A stretch of DNA of 64,000 bases from Saccharothrix obliqua (lineage in GTDB: Bacteria; Actinomycetota; Actinomycetes; Mycobacteriales; Pseudonocardiaceae), in assembly GCF_019375475.1 (NCBI RefSeq), contig NZ_JAHXGQ010000002.1, positions 186,001-250,000 of the forward strand, given 5' to 3'. The notes beneath the pieces are model-generated. The model did no database searches. It saw nothing but the letters and a program-made list of their open reading frames with translations, and was not told the DNA's origin. The stretch's first letter is position 1, and the number at the start of each line of letters is the position of its first letter. The position numbers and the translations under genes were made by a program. Of this stretch, positions 28,422 through 36,885 are shown piece after piece.

Positions 28422-29234
28422 TCAGCCGAACCGCCCATGCACGTAGTCCGAAGTACGCGAGTCCACCGGCGAGTTGAACACCCCGTCCGTGTCCCCTTGT
28501 TCCACGATGTGCCCCGGCTCCCCGTTCTCCGCGAGGAAGAACGCGCACCTCTGCGACACACGGGCCGCCTGCTGCATGTTGTGCGTGACGATCACGATCG
28601 TCACCTGCGTCCGCAGCTCCGCGATGGTCTCCTCGATGCGGCGCGTGGACGTCGGGTCCAGTGCCGAACACGGCTCGTCCATCAGAAGCACGTCGGGCCG
28701 CACCGCCAACGACCGCGCGATGCACAGCCGCTGCTGCTGACCCCCGGACAACGCCCCACCCGGCTGACGGAGCCGGTCACGAACCTCGTTCCACAGCCCG
28801 GCCCGCGTCAGGCACTCCTCCACCAACTCCTCGCGCTCGCCGCGCGACACGGACTTCCCGGTCAACTTCAACCCGGCCGTCACGTTGTCGGCGATCGACA
28901 TCGCCGGGAACGGGTTGGGCTTCTGGAACACCATGCCGATGCGGCGGCGGGTCTCGGTGATGGGTCGGCCCGCCTGGTAGATGTCCGCGCCGTCCAACCG
29001 GACCTCACCCGCCAGCGCCGCCGACGGCACCAGCTCGTGCATCCGGTTCAGGATCCGCAGGAAGGTCGACTTGCCACAGCCGGAGGGTCCGATCAGGGCG
29101 GTCACCGTTCCCGCGTCCATGGTCAGCGAGACCCGGTCCAGCACCTTGCGCGCGCCGAACCACGCCGTCACGTCCACCGCGTCCAGGGTCGCTCCGGTGA
29201 TGCGCTCCGGCAACAGGGCAGTCCCTGTTGCCAC
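28422..29234 (-). CDS. pstB: Phosphate ABC transporter ATPase PstB
   Basis: 270 residues. Walker [10 protein letters not shown] (49-57), Q-loop VFQKPNPFP, signature LSGGQQQRL, Walker [14 protein letters not shown] and the switch His in VTHNMQQA are all present; length fits PstB (~258). The GTG at 29234 has GGGGAGG eight bases upstream; a longer reading to 29372 adds only a Val/Gly-rich repeat and is probably untranslated leader. It powers phosphate uptake through PstCA, but here it is separated from pstC/pstA by about 8 kb and two rightward genes, with its own promoter region facing the PstS-like gene. Confidence 0.95.
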   Translation of the reverse strand: MATGTALLPERITGATLDAVDVTAWFGARKVLDRVSLTMDAGTVTALIGPSGCGKSTFLRILNRMHELVPSAALAGEVRLDGADIYQAGRPITETRRRIGMVFQKPNPFPAMSIADNVTAGLKLTGKSVSRGEREELVEECLTRAGLWNEVRDRLRQPGGALSGGQQQRLCIARSLAVRPDVLLMDEPCSALDPTSTRRIEETIAELRTQVTIVIVTHNMQQAARVSQRCAFFLAENGEPGHIVEQGDTDGVFNSPVDSRTSDYVHGRFG

Positions 29235-29354
29235 CTCGCCAGCCTCCCCACCGACCCCCGTGCCGACCTTCCCACCGACCCCCGCCCCGACCTCCACGCG
29301 GCCCCCCTCAGTCTGCTGCACGTGCGCGACCGTAGGCCCCACGCCGAAATCCGA

Positions 29355-29410
29355 GGTGAACCACGCGTGCACCCGACATGGCCGTCGACCACGTTGGCTG
29401 TGCGTTCACC
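29355..29410. promoter_or_regulatory. PHO-box-like GTTCACC sites between divergent pstB and PstS-like gene
   Basis: GTTCACC occurs on the minus strand (GGTGAAC at 29355-29361) and on the plus strand at 29404-29410, followed by CACCGGGTGA. The 7-mer is the core of the actinobacterial PhoP direct-repeat unit. Only single good units are visible on each side, so this is a candidate, not a complete box. Confidence 0.4.
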
Positions 29411-29536
29411 CACCGGGTGAGGCGCGAGAGCGCAACCTTCCCCGGCGGGTGGTGGTTCCAGCGCGGTGACGTGCGGCAACGTTCTCCACGCCCCCACCGG
29501 GGGCCAGGAAATCGTTGAGGGACAAGGAGATTCCCG

Positions 29537-30529
29537 ATGCGCTCCACGTTGAAGTCGGCGGCCGTGCTGGTCGCGGGTGCCGCGGCGGTCGCCGTGCTCG
29601 CGGGCACCGCCCAGGCGGACCCGTCCGTCACCCCGGCCGCCGGCGACCTCGTCGGCGTCGGCTCGGACACCACGCAGGACGTGGCCCAGAAGCTGGGCGA
29701 CCTGTACAACGCCAAGACCCCGACCCCGGCCGCCAAGGTCTACTCGTGGCACGCCACCGGTGGCGGCACGATCACGCCGAAGGCGGGTGCGCCCACCATC
29801 ACCCGCCCGAACGGCTCTTCGGCCGGCATTTCCGCGCTGATCGCCGACGGCACCGCGCACAACATCGACTACGCCCGCTCCTCGCGGACGCCGAAGGCGG
29901 ACGGCTCCGAGGCCAACTACGCCTTCATCGAGTTCGGGCGGGACACCGTCACCTTCGCGACGGCCGCCACCTCCAACGTCCCCACCACTTTGACCACCCT
30001 CGCACTGAACAAGCTCTACTCGTCGGCCGCCGGCAGCCCGGACTGCGCCTACACCGCCTACCTCCCGCAGGCGGGGTCGGGCACCCGTTCGTTCTTCCTC
30101 GCCAGCATCGGCGTGACCACGCCGGGCACGTGCGCGAAGGACACGTTCGGCGGCAACCCCGTGCAGGAGCACAGCGCCGCCCCGCTGGTCGGTGACCCGA
30201 ACGCGATCGCGCCGTTCTCGGTCGGCCGCGCCGTGGGCGTCACCACCATCAAGGTCGGTTCGGTGGACGACTCGGTCCGCCCGGTCGGCCTGCCCGCCAA
30301 CGTCACCGCCCGCGTGAGCCCGATCGACGGCCAGGCCGTCACCACCGGTGGTGTCGTGGCGTACGACCGGCCGCTGTTCAACGTGATCCGCAAGGCCGAC
30401 AAGACCGTGGCCAAGTTCTCGTCGTTCTTCGGGAGCCTCGGCTACATCTGCACCAACGCCGCCGCCAAGAACGCCGTGAAGACGGCGGGCTTCCGCTTGT
30501 CCAGCAACTGCGGGGTCGACCGCAACTGA
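29537..30529 (+). CDS. Secreted PstS-like substrate-binding protein
   Basis: 330 residues with a Sec signal ending near AGTAQA (about residue 30) and no lipobox Cys, so it is secreted rather than a lipoprotein. The PBP fold of the PstS superfamily is suggested by LVGVGSDTTQDVAQKLGDLYN, RPNGSSAGISAL, IDYARSSRTPK, YAFIEFGRDTVTF and PQAGSGTRSFFLASIG, the last resembling the SGT phosphate-contact loop. RBS AAGGAGA precedes the ATG. It may bind phosphate or a phosphate-bearing polymer, or serve as a free scavenger for the pst system; relatives are annotated simply as substrate-binding domain proteins. Confidence 0.85.
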   Translation: MRSTLKSAAVLVAGAAAVAVLAGTAQADPSVTPAAGDLVGVGSDTTQDVAQKLGDLYNAKTPTPAAKVYSWHATGGGTITPKAGAPTITRPNGSSAGISALIADGTAHNIDYARSSRTPKADGSEANYAFIEFGRDTVTFATAATSNVPTTLTTLALNKLYSSAAGSPDCAYTAYLPQAGSGTRSFFLASIGVTTPGTCAKDTFGGNPVQEHSAAPLVGDPNAIAPFSVGRAVGVTTIKVGSVDDSVRPVGLPANVTARVSPIDGQAVTTGGVVAYDRPLFNVIRKADKTVAKFSSFFGSLGYICTNAAAKNAVKTAGFRLSSNCGVDRN

Positions 30530-30544
30530 CCTTCTCTTCTCGAG

Positions 30545-30568
30545 CCCGGCGGCCATAGGGCCGCCGGG
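30545..30568 (+). terminator. Terminator hairpin after PstS-like gene
   Basis: CCCGGCGGCC at 30545-30554 pairs perfectly with GGCCGCCGGG at 30559-30568 (loop ATAG), 16 bp after the stop and followed by TTCTCCC. Confidence 0.7.
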
Positions 30569-30617
30569 TTCTCCCTTCCACCAGAAAGCGCCGGGCTCTC
30601 CCTTCCACCAGAAAGCA
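30564..30617 (+). repeat. 27-bp tandem duplication upstream of the phytase-like gene
   Basis: Two adjacent 27-bp copies (30564-30590 and 30591-30617; core CTCCCTTCCACCAGAAAGC) differ at two positions. The duplication joins the terminator tail to the leader of the next gene and places a second copy of the CCAGAAAGC leader just before its start. Confidence 0.75.
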
Positions 30618-30622
30618 GAGAT

Positions 30623-31660
30623 ATGCGCACCATCGCAGCTATCAGCGTCGCAACGGCTATCGCCATCACCCTCCCCACGTCCGCCCACGCCGATGCCACC
30701 CAGACCGGCTCCACCCCGATCACCACTCCCGGCTATGAATTCAGCCTGATCGGCGAGCACAACCTCCCCGGCACCACGAGATACGCGGGCACCACCGTCG
30801 GCGGCATCACCGGCGTCGACTACGACCAGGCGAGCGGCGGCTTCCGGCTGCTCTCCGACGACCGCGGCGACACCCGCTTCTACACCGGCCGGTTCACGCT
30901 GCACGGCAACTGCCCCAAGCCCGTGCTGACCGGTGTGAGCCGGCTGCGCGAGGCCGACGGCGGCCGGATCGCCGGTGCCGACCCGCAGGCGCTGCGTTAC
31001 GACGCCGCGACCCGGCGGGTGCTGTGGGCCGACGCGGGCGAGCGCACCACCCGGCTGAAGACCGACCCGGCGGTGCGCGAGGCGACGGCCAAGGGCACGC
31101 ACGTGGGCCGGTTCGCCACGCCGGACGTGCAGAAGGTCGCGGTCGACGGGCAGGGCGCGCAACGCGGCCTCTCGCTGTCCGGCCTGGCTCTCACCCCGGA
31201 CGGCGGGCAGGTCCTGACCGCCTTGCGCGGGCCTCTCGCGCAGGACGGCGACGCCATCCGACTCACCTTGCACGACCGCGCGTCGGGCGACCCCCTCGTG
31301 CAGTTCGCGTACCGCGCGGAGAACGGCATCAGCGAGATCCTGAGCCTCGACGAGAGCCGCTTCCTGGTGCTGGAGCAGGCGGGCGCGAACTCCGCCAAGC
31401 TGTACGAGATCGACTTCGCGCTCGGCGCGACGAACGTGGCCGACCTGCCCGCGCTGGCCGGGCAGAGCTTCCTCCCGGTCACCAAGCGCCTGGTGCTCGA
31501 CCTGACCCGGCTGGGCCTCAAGCGGGTGGACGACCTGGAGGCCGCGACGTGGGGCCCGACGCTCGCGGACGGCACCCGCACGCTGGTCTTCGTGTCGGAC
31601 AACGGCCTCGACCGCCGTCAGCACACGCAGTTGATCGCGGTGAAGGTCCGGCTGCTCTGA
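30623..31660 (+). CDS. Secreted esterase-like/phytase-like beta-propeller protein
   Basis: 345 residues; Sec signal MRTIAAISVATAIAITLPTS, cleaved near ANAA-type site SAHADA (~25). The mature part matches the esterase-like activity of phytase family (PF13449): IGEHNLPGTTRYAGTTVGGITGVDYD, LLSDDRGDTRFYTG, DPQALRYDAATRRVLWADAGERT, GLSLSGLALTPDGGQVLTALRGPL and the C-terminal FVSDNGLDRRQHTQLIA. Probable extracellular phosphoesterase or binding protein for inositol-phosphate-like esters, consistent with the surrounding phosphate genes. ATG at 30623; weak RBS GCAGAG. Confidence 0.85.
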   Translation: MRTIAAISVATAIAITLPTSAHADATQTGSTPITTPGYEFSLIGEHNLPGTTRYAGTTVGGITGVDYDQASGGFRLLSDDRGDTRFYTGRFTLHGNCPKPVLTGVSRLREADGGRIAGADPQALRYDAATRRVLWADAGERTTRLKTDPAVREATAKGTHVGRFATPDVQKVAVDGQGAQRGLSLSGLALTPDGGQVLTALRGPLAQDGDAIRLTLHDRASGDPLVQFAYRAENGISEILSLDESRFLVLEQAGANSAKLYEIDFALGATNVADLPALAGQSFLPVTKRLVLDLTRLGLKRVDDLEAATWGPTLADGTRTLVFVSDNGLDRRQHTQLIAVKVRLL

Positions 31661-31665
31661 CGCAA

Positions 31666-31703
31666 CGGGGCCTTCCCCGCTTCACAAAGGGGGGAAGGCC
31701 CCG
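31666..31703. terminator. 13-bp hairpin terminator after the phytase-like gene
   Basis: CGGGGCCTTCCCC (31666-31678) pairs with GGGGAAGGCCCCG (31691-31703). The following 31704-31851 stretch holds only short degenerate repeats (CCACCACCCGCTCAC-like) and no gene. Confidence 0.8.
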
Positions 31704-31851
31704 CAACCACCGGCAAGCTCAAGCTGCTTTAAGTCCACACTGAAATCACTAATGGAATAAACTAACCGCAAGCTCGACAACCCGACAGCAAGCCCGACAA
31801 CCCGCTCACCGCAGCTCGCACCACCCACTCACCGCGGCTCCCACCACCCGC

Positions 31852-32697
31852 TCACAGCAGATTCGGCACCAGCACCACCGAAGCGTGCTCGAACACCTGC
31901 CACGACGCCGCCAACAACACCGGGACACCCACCATCCAGGTCTCCCACCGCCCCCACCGCAGAACCGCCCACACCGCCGCCGCCACCGCCGCCAGCAACA
32001 CCTGCAACCACAACACCAGCGGCACGAGGCCGCCGGGGTCGTGGCTCATCGGCTTCTCCTCCGGCAGCAGCACGGCGGGCCGCGCGCCGGCCGGCGCGGC
32101 CTGGTCGAGCAGGGTGGCGTCCAGGTACACCGCCCGATCGGCGCGCAGCGGCAGGCCCAGGAAGTCCTCCCCCTCCGCGGTCACCAGCACCAGCCTGCCC
32201 TTGCCGCGCGCCACCGGCGGCGGGGTGGGGTCGCCGTCGCGGCGCACTCGGTCGACGCGGTAGGTGAACCGGCCCTGGCCGGTGGTCGCGTTGATCTCGT
32301 CACCCTCGCGCAACGCCGTGATGTGCTTGAACGGCCCGCCCGACGTCACCGCTCGGCCCATCACCACCGCCACCCCGGCCTGGCCGGGCAGCGGCGACGT
32401 CCGCAGGTGCCCGGGTCCTTCGGCGAGCTGCGCGCCCGCCGTGCCCTCCACCACGACCTGCGTCAGGCCCAGGCCCGGCACCTCCAGCACGGCCACCGGG
32501 TGACCCGGCTCGATCGCGCCGCTGGTCGGCATCTCGATGGCGGCCAGCTCCTCGCGTGCCTGCGCGTACCTCAGGTCCTGCCCCCGCTCGTACCGGATGG
32601 GACCGATCAGCAGCAGGTAGGCCGCGAAGTCCAGCAGCAGCACGGAGAGCACCAGCAGGACGCGCCGCAGCAGCACGACCTCCAGCGGCGACCTCAC
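31852..32697 (-). CDS. Degenerate sortase-like membrane protein (no catalytic His/Cys)
   Basis: 281 residues: N-terminal TM (~8-32), a sortase beta-barrel (~65-198) and two C-terminal TM segments (~222-243, 252-270). The fold is clear from VVVEGTAGAQLAEGPGHLRT, PLPGQAG, GGPFKHITALREGDEI and GRFTYRV. The class-defining residues are gone: GH(R)TT is GRAVTS (Arg115 for His), and L(T)xTTC is LVLVTAEG (Ala174 for Cys); the Arg in ADRAVYLDA (Arg188) remains. GTG at 32697 overlaps the upstream stop (GTGA). Likely a structural or binding remnant acting with the anchored PBP-like protein encoded just upstream; not an active transpeptidase. Confidence 0.88.
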   Translation of the reverse strand: MRSPLEVVLLRRVLLVLSVLLLDFAAYLLLIGPIRYERGQDLRYAQAREELAAIEMPTSGAIEPGHPVAVLEVPGLGLTQVVVEGTAGAQLAEGPGHLRTSPLPGQAGVAVVMGRAVTSGGPFKHITALREGDEINATTGQGRFTYRVDRVRRDGDPTPPPVARGKGRLVLVTAEGEDFLGLPLRADRAVYLDATLLDQAAPAGARPAVLLPEEKPMSHDPGGLVPLVLWLQVLLAAVAAAVWAVLRWGRWETWMVGVPVLLAASWQVFEHASVVLVPNLL

Positions 32698-35177
32698 GCG
32701 CCACCCCGGCGGAACAGCCGGGCGGCCCACCGCCGCACCGGGTGGCCGGGCGTGCCCGCCGCCGACACCACCGGCGCGAGCACCCCGGCGAGCAACCCGA
32801 TGCCGAGCAGGGAGGGCAGCAGCCACCGCCCGAACGAGGACGTGTCCGCACGCGTCGCCACGCTCGTCACCGGCCGCGTCGCGCTCGACGGCGGCGGCGC
32901 GGTGGTGGTGACCACCGGCGACGCGGCGGCCGGCGGCGTGCCCGCCTCGTCGAGCACCGGGTTCGCCGGCGGCGGGAGCAGGCCGCCCGCCGGGTCCTGG
33001 GCCAGCTCCGGCGGTGGCGGTGGCACCTCGCCCTGCTGCCGCCGCACCGCCGCCGCGGCCTCGCGGGTCTGCTTGCGCAGCGGTTCGCTCAACGCCAGGT
33101 ACCCCACCGGCAGGTTGCCGACGGCGGTGCCGTACTCCTGGCCCGGTCCGGCCGCGTACTCCAGGAACGTGGCGTAGTTGTCGGCTTCCGACCGGGGCAG
33201 CCCGCTGGTCGGCACGCCCGCGTAGACCACTGTCGTGCCGGGGTACGCCCGGCCGTCCAGCTTGGCCTGGTCGACGGTGAGGATGCCGGTCTTCGGGTCG
33301 AGCGCGGTGGCGCGCAACCCGAACGCCATCGAGTCCTGGTCGGGCTGGACGAAGTTGCCCGCCGGCGTCCGCAGCGCCGCCGAGCGCAGGCCGAACACCG
33401 ACGTGTCCGCCAGGTCGGTGATGGCGAGCAACGCGCGGCTGCCGGTCTGCTGCCGCTCCGGCCGCTTGTACACCGTCTGGCCGTTGTCGATGGTCTCGTT
33501 GGTGGTGGCGGTCGGGCGGGCCTGCACCAACGCCACCGCCGCGCTCACCACGGACGACACCTGGTTGGCCACCAGGTTGAACCACAACTGGTCCTTGTAC
33601 GCGGGCGCGCTCCCGGGCACCCGCCAGTCGTCCCGCAGCTCGAACTGCGCGTACGGCAGGGTTTGCGCGCGGTACTTCGGGTTGACGACCATGCCGTCCT
33701 CGTCGGGTGCGCCGGCCAGCCACGCCGTCGCCGCCTGGTCCGCCGCGATGTACGCGGTGAGCGCCCACGTCAGGTCCAGGTCGCCCTGGACGAACAACGG
33801 GTAGGCCGACGGCGCGACGCCGACCGCGCGCAGCTCCAGGCCCGGGTTGGCGCGCAACAGCTCCGGGTCGCTGCCCCACCACGTCGGGTTGCCCGCGATC
33901 GCCGGGTGCGTCTCGATGCCCGGCGCGGCGGCGGTGTAGGACTGGGTGAGCATCTTCAGCAGCAGCCGCGGGGTGAGGTTCAACCGGGTGACCTCGCCGC
34001 CGGACGCGTGGTCGAGCAGGAAGCCCACCGTGAAACCGGTCGTGGCGACCGGTGCGTAGACCACGGGCGCCGGTGGGTCGGTCTCCGGCGACCGCGCGGT
34101 CAGCACGGCGTTCACGCCGTCGGACCGCCGTTCTTCGAGGTTGGTGTGGAACTGGCGGCGTGCCTCGCCCTCGCCGAGGCTGGTGTAGCCGAGCTTGAAC
34201 AGGCCGCGGTCGAGGCAGAACCGGGGCCGCCAGCTCGCCATCAGCTGCGCCAGGTAGGGCGAGCCGGTGACGCTGGTCTCGGGGCGGCTGTCCGAACCGC
34301 ACACCTGCTGCGTCTTCCGGAACGACAGCGGGAACGCGAACCGCCGCTCCCAGTTGGTCGGTGTCTTCCAGGTGGACGCGTCGCGGAACGACGAGGACTC
34401 CGCGCCCGGCTTGCACGACTCCACCCACTCCTCCAGCAGGAGCTGGTCGTCGGGCAGGCAGTGCGGGTCGCCGATCGGCACCAGGACCAGCGAGCACTCC
34501 GCCGCGTCGGTGCAGCCGAGGCTGGGCAGCTGGTCGCCGGGCAGCAGCTCGATGTCCACCGCGCCCCTGCCGTCCGGCCCGGTCTCGGCCAGCAGGGTGG
34601 GCGGCAGCACGAAGTTGTAGGTGTCGGGCGACAGGTCCGGCGGCGCTCCGGCGCGGACCGAGCCGTCCGGCCACGCGGCGGGCTTCCCGGCTTCGTCGAC
34701 GGCCACCGGGTCCCACGAGTAGCGCTGGCCGTCGCGCGCGGTGAAGGACATGACGGTGGACAGGTTCGCGCTGTCGTCGCCGAAATCGCCGAACAGACCC
34801 CGGTCCCACGCGGTGGCGTCGTTGAACGTGCCGAACTCCATACCGCGCCCGGCCGCCCAGCACCGCTCGCGGGTCACCTGCGCCGCGGGGCCCCAGCACT
34901 GCATGATGACGACCGGGTAGCTCGCGCCTACGCCGGAGCCGCGGGTCGGCCGCAACCCCTCCCACGACACCTTCACCCGCTGCCGCACCAGGTCCGCGGT
35001 CTGCGAGACGGTCACCGAGCCGCGGGTCGCGCCGCCGGGGTGGTACCACTGGTCGAAGTCCTGGGTGGCGGTCACCGGCCGCGCGCCGGGCGCGGGCGCC
35101 ACCACGGCCGCCGTGCTCATCGGTGCGGTCAAGTAGACGAGCACCACCACAAGTCCCGCCACAAGGGCCCTACGCAT
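32694..35177 (-). CDS. Large membrane-anchored PBP-like surface protein of the pst operon
   Basis: 827 residues: signal peptide (MRRALVAGLVVVLVYLTAP to ~24), a Cys-containing N-terminal domain (~30-330), a PstS/PBP-like region (~380-690; LNLTPRLLLKMLTQSY and AVGVAPSAYPLFVQGDLDL resemble PstS segments), a proline-rich linker (~715-770) and a C-terminal TM (~785-808) with basic tail VRRWAARLFRR. The C-terminal TM/basic end looks like a membrane or sortase-type anchor but no LPxTG/LAxTG is visible. It lies between pstS and a dead sortase with a GTGA overlap to the latter. Probably a cell-surface phosphate-ligand receptor or scaffold; family not recognised by name. Confidence 0.85.
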   Translation of the reverse strand: MRRALVAGLVVVLVYLTAPMSTAAVVAPAPGARPVTATQDFDQWYHPGGATRGSVTVSQTADLVRQRVKVSWEGLRPTRGSGVGASYPVVIMQCWGPAAQVTRERCWAAGRGMEFGTFNDATAWDRGLFGDFGDDSANLSTVMSFTARDGQRYSWDPVAVDEAGKPAAWPDGSVRAGAPPDLSPDTYNFVLPPTLLAETGPDGRGAVDIELLPGDQLPSLGCTDAAECSLVLVPIGDPHCLPDDQLLLEEWVESCKPGAESSSFRDASTWKTPTNWERRFAFPLSFRKTQQVCGSDSRPETSVTGSPYLAQLMASWRPRFCLDRGLFKLGYTSLGEGEARRQFHTNLEERRSDGVNAVLTARSPETDPPAPVVYAPVATTGFTVGFLLDHASGGEVTRLNLTPRLLLKMLTQSYTAAAPGIETHPAIAGNPTWWGSDPELLRANPGLELRAVGVAPSAYPLFVQGDLDLTWALTAYIAADQAATAWLAGAPDEDGMVVNPKYRAQTLPYAQFELRDDWRVPGSAPAYKDQLWFNLVANQVSSVVSAAVALVQARPTATTNETIDNGQTVYKRPERQQTGSRALLAITDLADTSVFGLRSAALRTPAGNFVQPDQDSMAFGLRATALDPKTGILTVDQAKLDGRAYPGTTVVYAGVPTSGLPRSEADNYATFLEYAAGPGQEYGTAVGNLPVGYLALSEPLRKQTREAAAAVRRQQGEVPPPPPELAQDPAGGLLPPPANPVLDEAGTPPAAASPVVTTTAPPPSSATRPVTSVATRADTSSFGRWLLPSLLGIGLLAGVLAPVVSAAGTPGHPVRRWAARLFRRGGA

Positions 35178-35298
35178 CAGAACTCCCGCTCACCCACCAC
35201 GCCCGAACAGCTCCACCCATCGCAGCCCCGCTCATCGCCGCCCCCTGACCACGCCCCACAACCGCCAGCGCCAGCACCACGTCCACACCATCACGGCC

Positions 35299-36885
35299 CT
35301 ACCCATCGGAACCCCTCGCCCTCCGACGCCGCACCGCACGCGCCACGAACGTCGGCACCAGCAGCACCAGCACCAGTTCCACCGCCGCCAACACGGCCAG
35401 CGCGGTGCTCGTCGCCCCGGACCGGGCCGCCGCCAGCTCCGTGGCGCTGCCCGTGGTCTCACCGGTCCCGACGCGGTTCGCGCCCACCTGCTCACCGGTG
35501 ACCGGGTCGACGCCCGCCACCGGGTCCGGCACGCCGTCGCCGTCGTTGTCGACCGCGCCGGGCTGCTGCCCGGTCTGCCCGTCCGGCGTCCGCCCTTCCT
35601 CGCCCTCCCGACCGCTCTGCGCGGGACCGCCCGCGCTGCCGCACGGCCCCTGGCCGACCTTGTCGCAGTCCTTGGGCATCGGCGCGATCTTGGCCAGCCG
35701 GTTGCTGTCCGGGTCGTTGGGGTCGAACGTCGGGTTGTTGCAGTCCTTGGGCGTGAGCGTCGCCTGCTCCGCGCCGGGCACCTTGGTCACCTGCTCGAAA
35801 CCCGCGCGGACCAGGTTCAGCGGCAGCGGGGAGTAGCCGAGCTTGCCCATGTGCTGCTGGCCCTGGCACAGGAAGTCGCGGGCGAACTTCGCCAGCGACC
35901 GGCCGGACTGCGTGGTGAGCTTGCCGTCCTCCGACGTCGGGACGATCATGTAGGAGTACGACGACAGCGGGTAGGTGCGCGGGTCCGCGCTGGTGTAGAC
36001 GTCGTCCAGGATCTGCGTCAGGTACGTCTCCTTCGCCGCGTCCCGCTCGATGCGCGCGAACTGGAGCGCCACCGCCACGTTGGTGTCGGTCGGCTCGGTG
36101 AAGTAGTCGGCCGCGTTCTTCACCTTCGCCACCGGGTAGTTCAGCGCCCGCGCGTACGAGTATTCGACGTACCCGATCGCGCCTTCGCCGTACTCGGCGG
36201 AGATGTAGCCCGCCATCTGCGAGGAGCCCACCTGCCCGACCGCGTTGCCGAACGTCGGGTAGTACGACGTGAGACCGCACTGCCGTGCCGGGTCGACGTG
36301 CTGCGCGAAGAACGGGCAATACTGGTCCGGGTGCTGCTTGGCCATCCACAGCGTGAACTGGGCGCTGGTGCCGGAACCGTCCGACCGCACCACCGGCACG
36401 ATCCGCTTGGCGGGCAGGCGGCGGCCGTTGTTGTCGGCCGTGATGCGGTCGTCGGACCAGTCGGTGATGCCGCCGGTGAAGATCTGCGTCACGGTCTCGC
36501 CACGCAGCCGCAGGTCGCGCACGAGCTTGCCGTTGACGGTGATCTTGTACATGAACGCCGTGCCGCCCGCGACGATCGGCATGTACGCGAAGGGCCTGCC
36601 GTTGGCGTTGTCCGCGTTGCCGGTCTTCGGGTCGACGCCCTGGAACGGGATCTCGGACACCGCGAAGTCGTTCTTCTTCTGCGCGAAGTCGAGCCGTCCC
36701 GCGCTGGAGCCGGAACCGGAGTAGCTGACCGGCAGGCCGATCGTGCTCGCGTCGGCGATCCACTGCTTGATGGCGTTCTCGCTCCACGACGAGCCGGAGC
36801 CGGTGATCGGGTAGTAGGACTGCGCGGCCTGCGCCGGCGCGGCCGACACCGCCAGCAGCAGGAGCACCAGGACCAGTCGTCTCAC
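35299..36885 (-). CDS. pstS: Phosphate-binding protein PstS, C-terminally membrane-anchored
   Basis: 528 residues. Signal peptide MRRLVLVLLLLAVSAAPAQA, then the PstS fold: ITGSGSSWSENAIKQW, VSYSGSGSSAGRLDF, IFTGGITDWSDDRI, IVPVVRSDGSGTSAQFTLW with the SGT phosphate loop, and AIGYVEYSYA. Longer than normal PstS (~370): a linker with VDNDGDGVPDP, a Ca-binding DxDxDG-like repeat, and a C-terminal TM (~495-515) ending RAVRRRRARGSDG. There is no lipobox, so anchoring is by the C-terminal helix. GTG at 36885 overlaps the pstA stop (GTGA). Delivers phosphate to PstCA. Confidence 0.93.
   Translation of the reverse strand: MRRLVLVLLLLAVSAAPAQAAQSYYPITGSGSSWSENAIKQWIADASTIGLPVSYSGSGSSAGRLDFAQKKNDFAVSEIPFQGVDPKTGNADNANGRPFAYMPIVAGGTAFMYKITVNGKLVRDLRLRGETVTQIFTGGITDWSDDRITADNNGRRLPAKRIVPVVRSDGSGTSAQFTLWMAKQHPDQYCPFFAQHVDPARQCGLTSYYPTFGNAVGQVGSSQMAGYISAEYGEGAIGYVEYSYARALNYPVAKVKNAADYFTEPTDTNVAVALQFARIERDAAKETYLTQILDDVYTSADPRTYPLSSYSYMIVPTSEDGKLTTQSGRSLAKFARDFLCQGQQHMGKLGYSPLPLNLVRAGFEQVTKVPGAEQATLTPKDCNNPTFDPNDPDSNRLAKIAPMPKDCDKVGQGPCGSAGGPAQSGREGEEGRTPDGQTGQQPGAVDNDGDGVPDPVAGVDPVTGEQVGANRVGTGETTGSATELAAARSGATSTALAVLAAVELVLVLLVPTFVARAVRRRRARGSDG

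Noticed and set aside
31852-35049. A single 1065-residue leftward ORF joining the sortase-like and PBP-like genes
   Set aside because: Its N-terminal two thirds is the wrong frame (Arg/Gly/Pro-rich). The real genes are 32694-35177 and 31852-32697, which overlap by GTGA.
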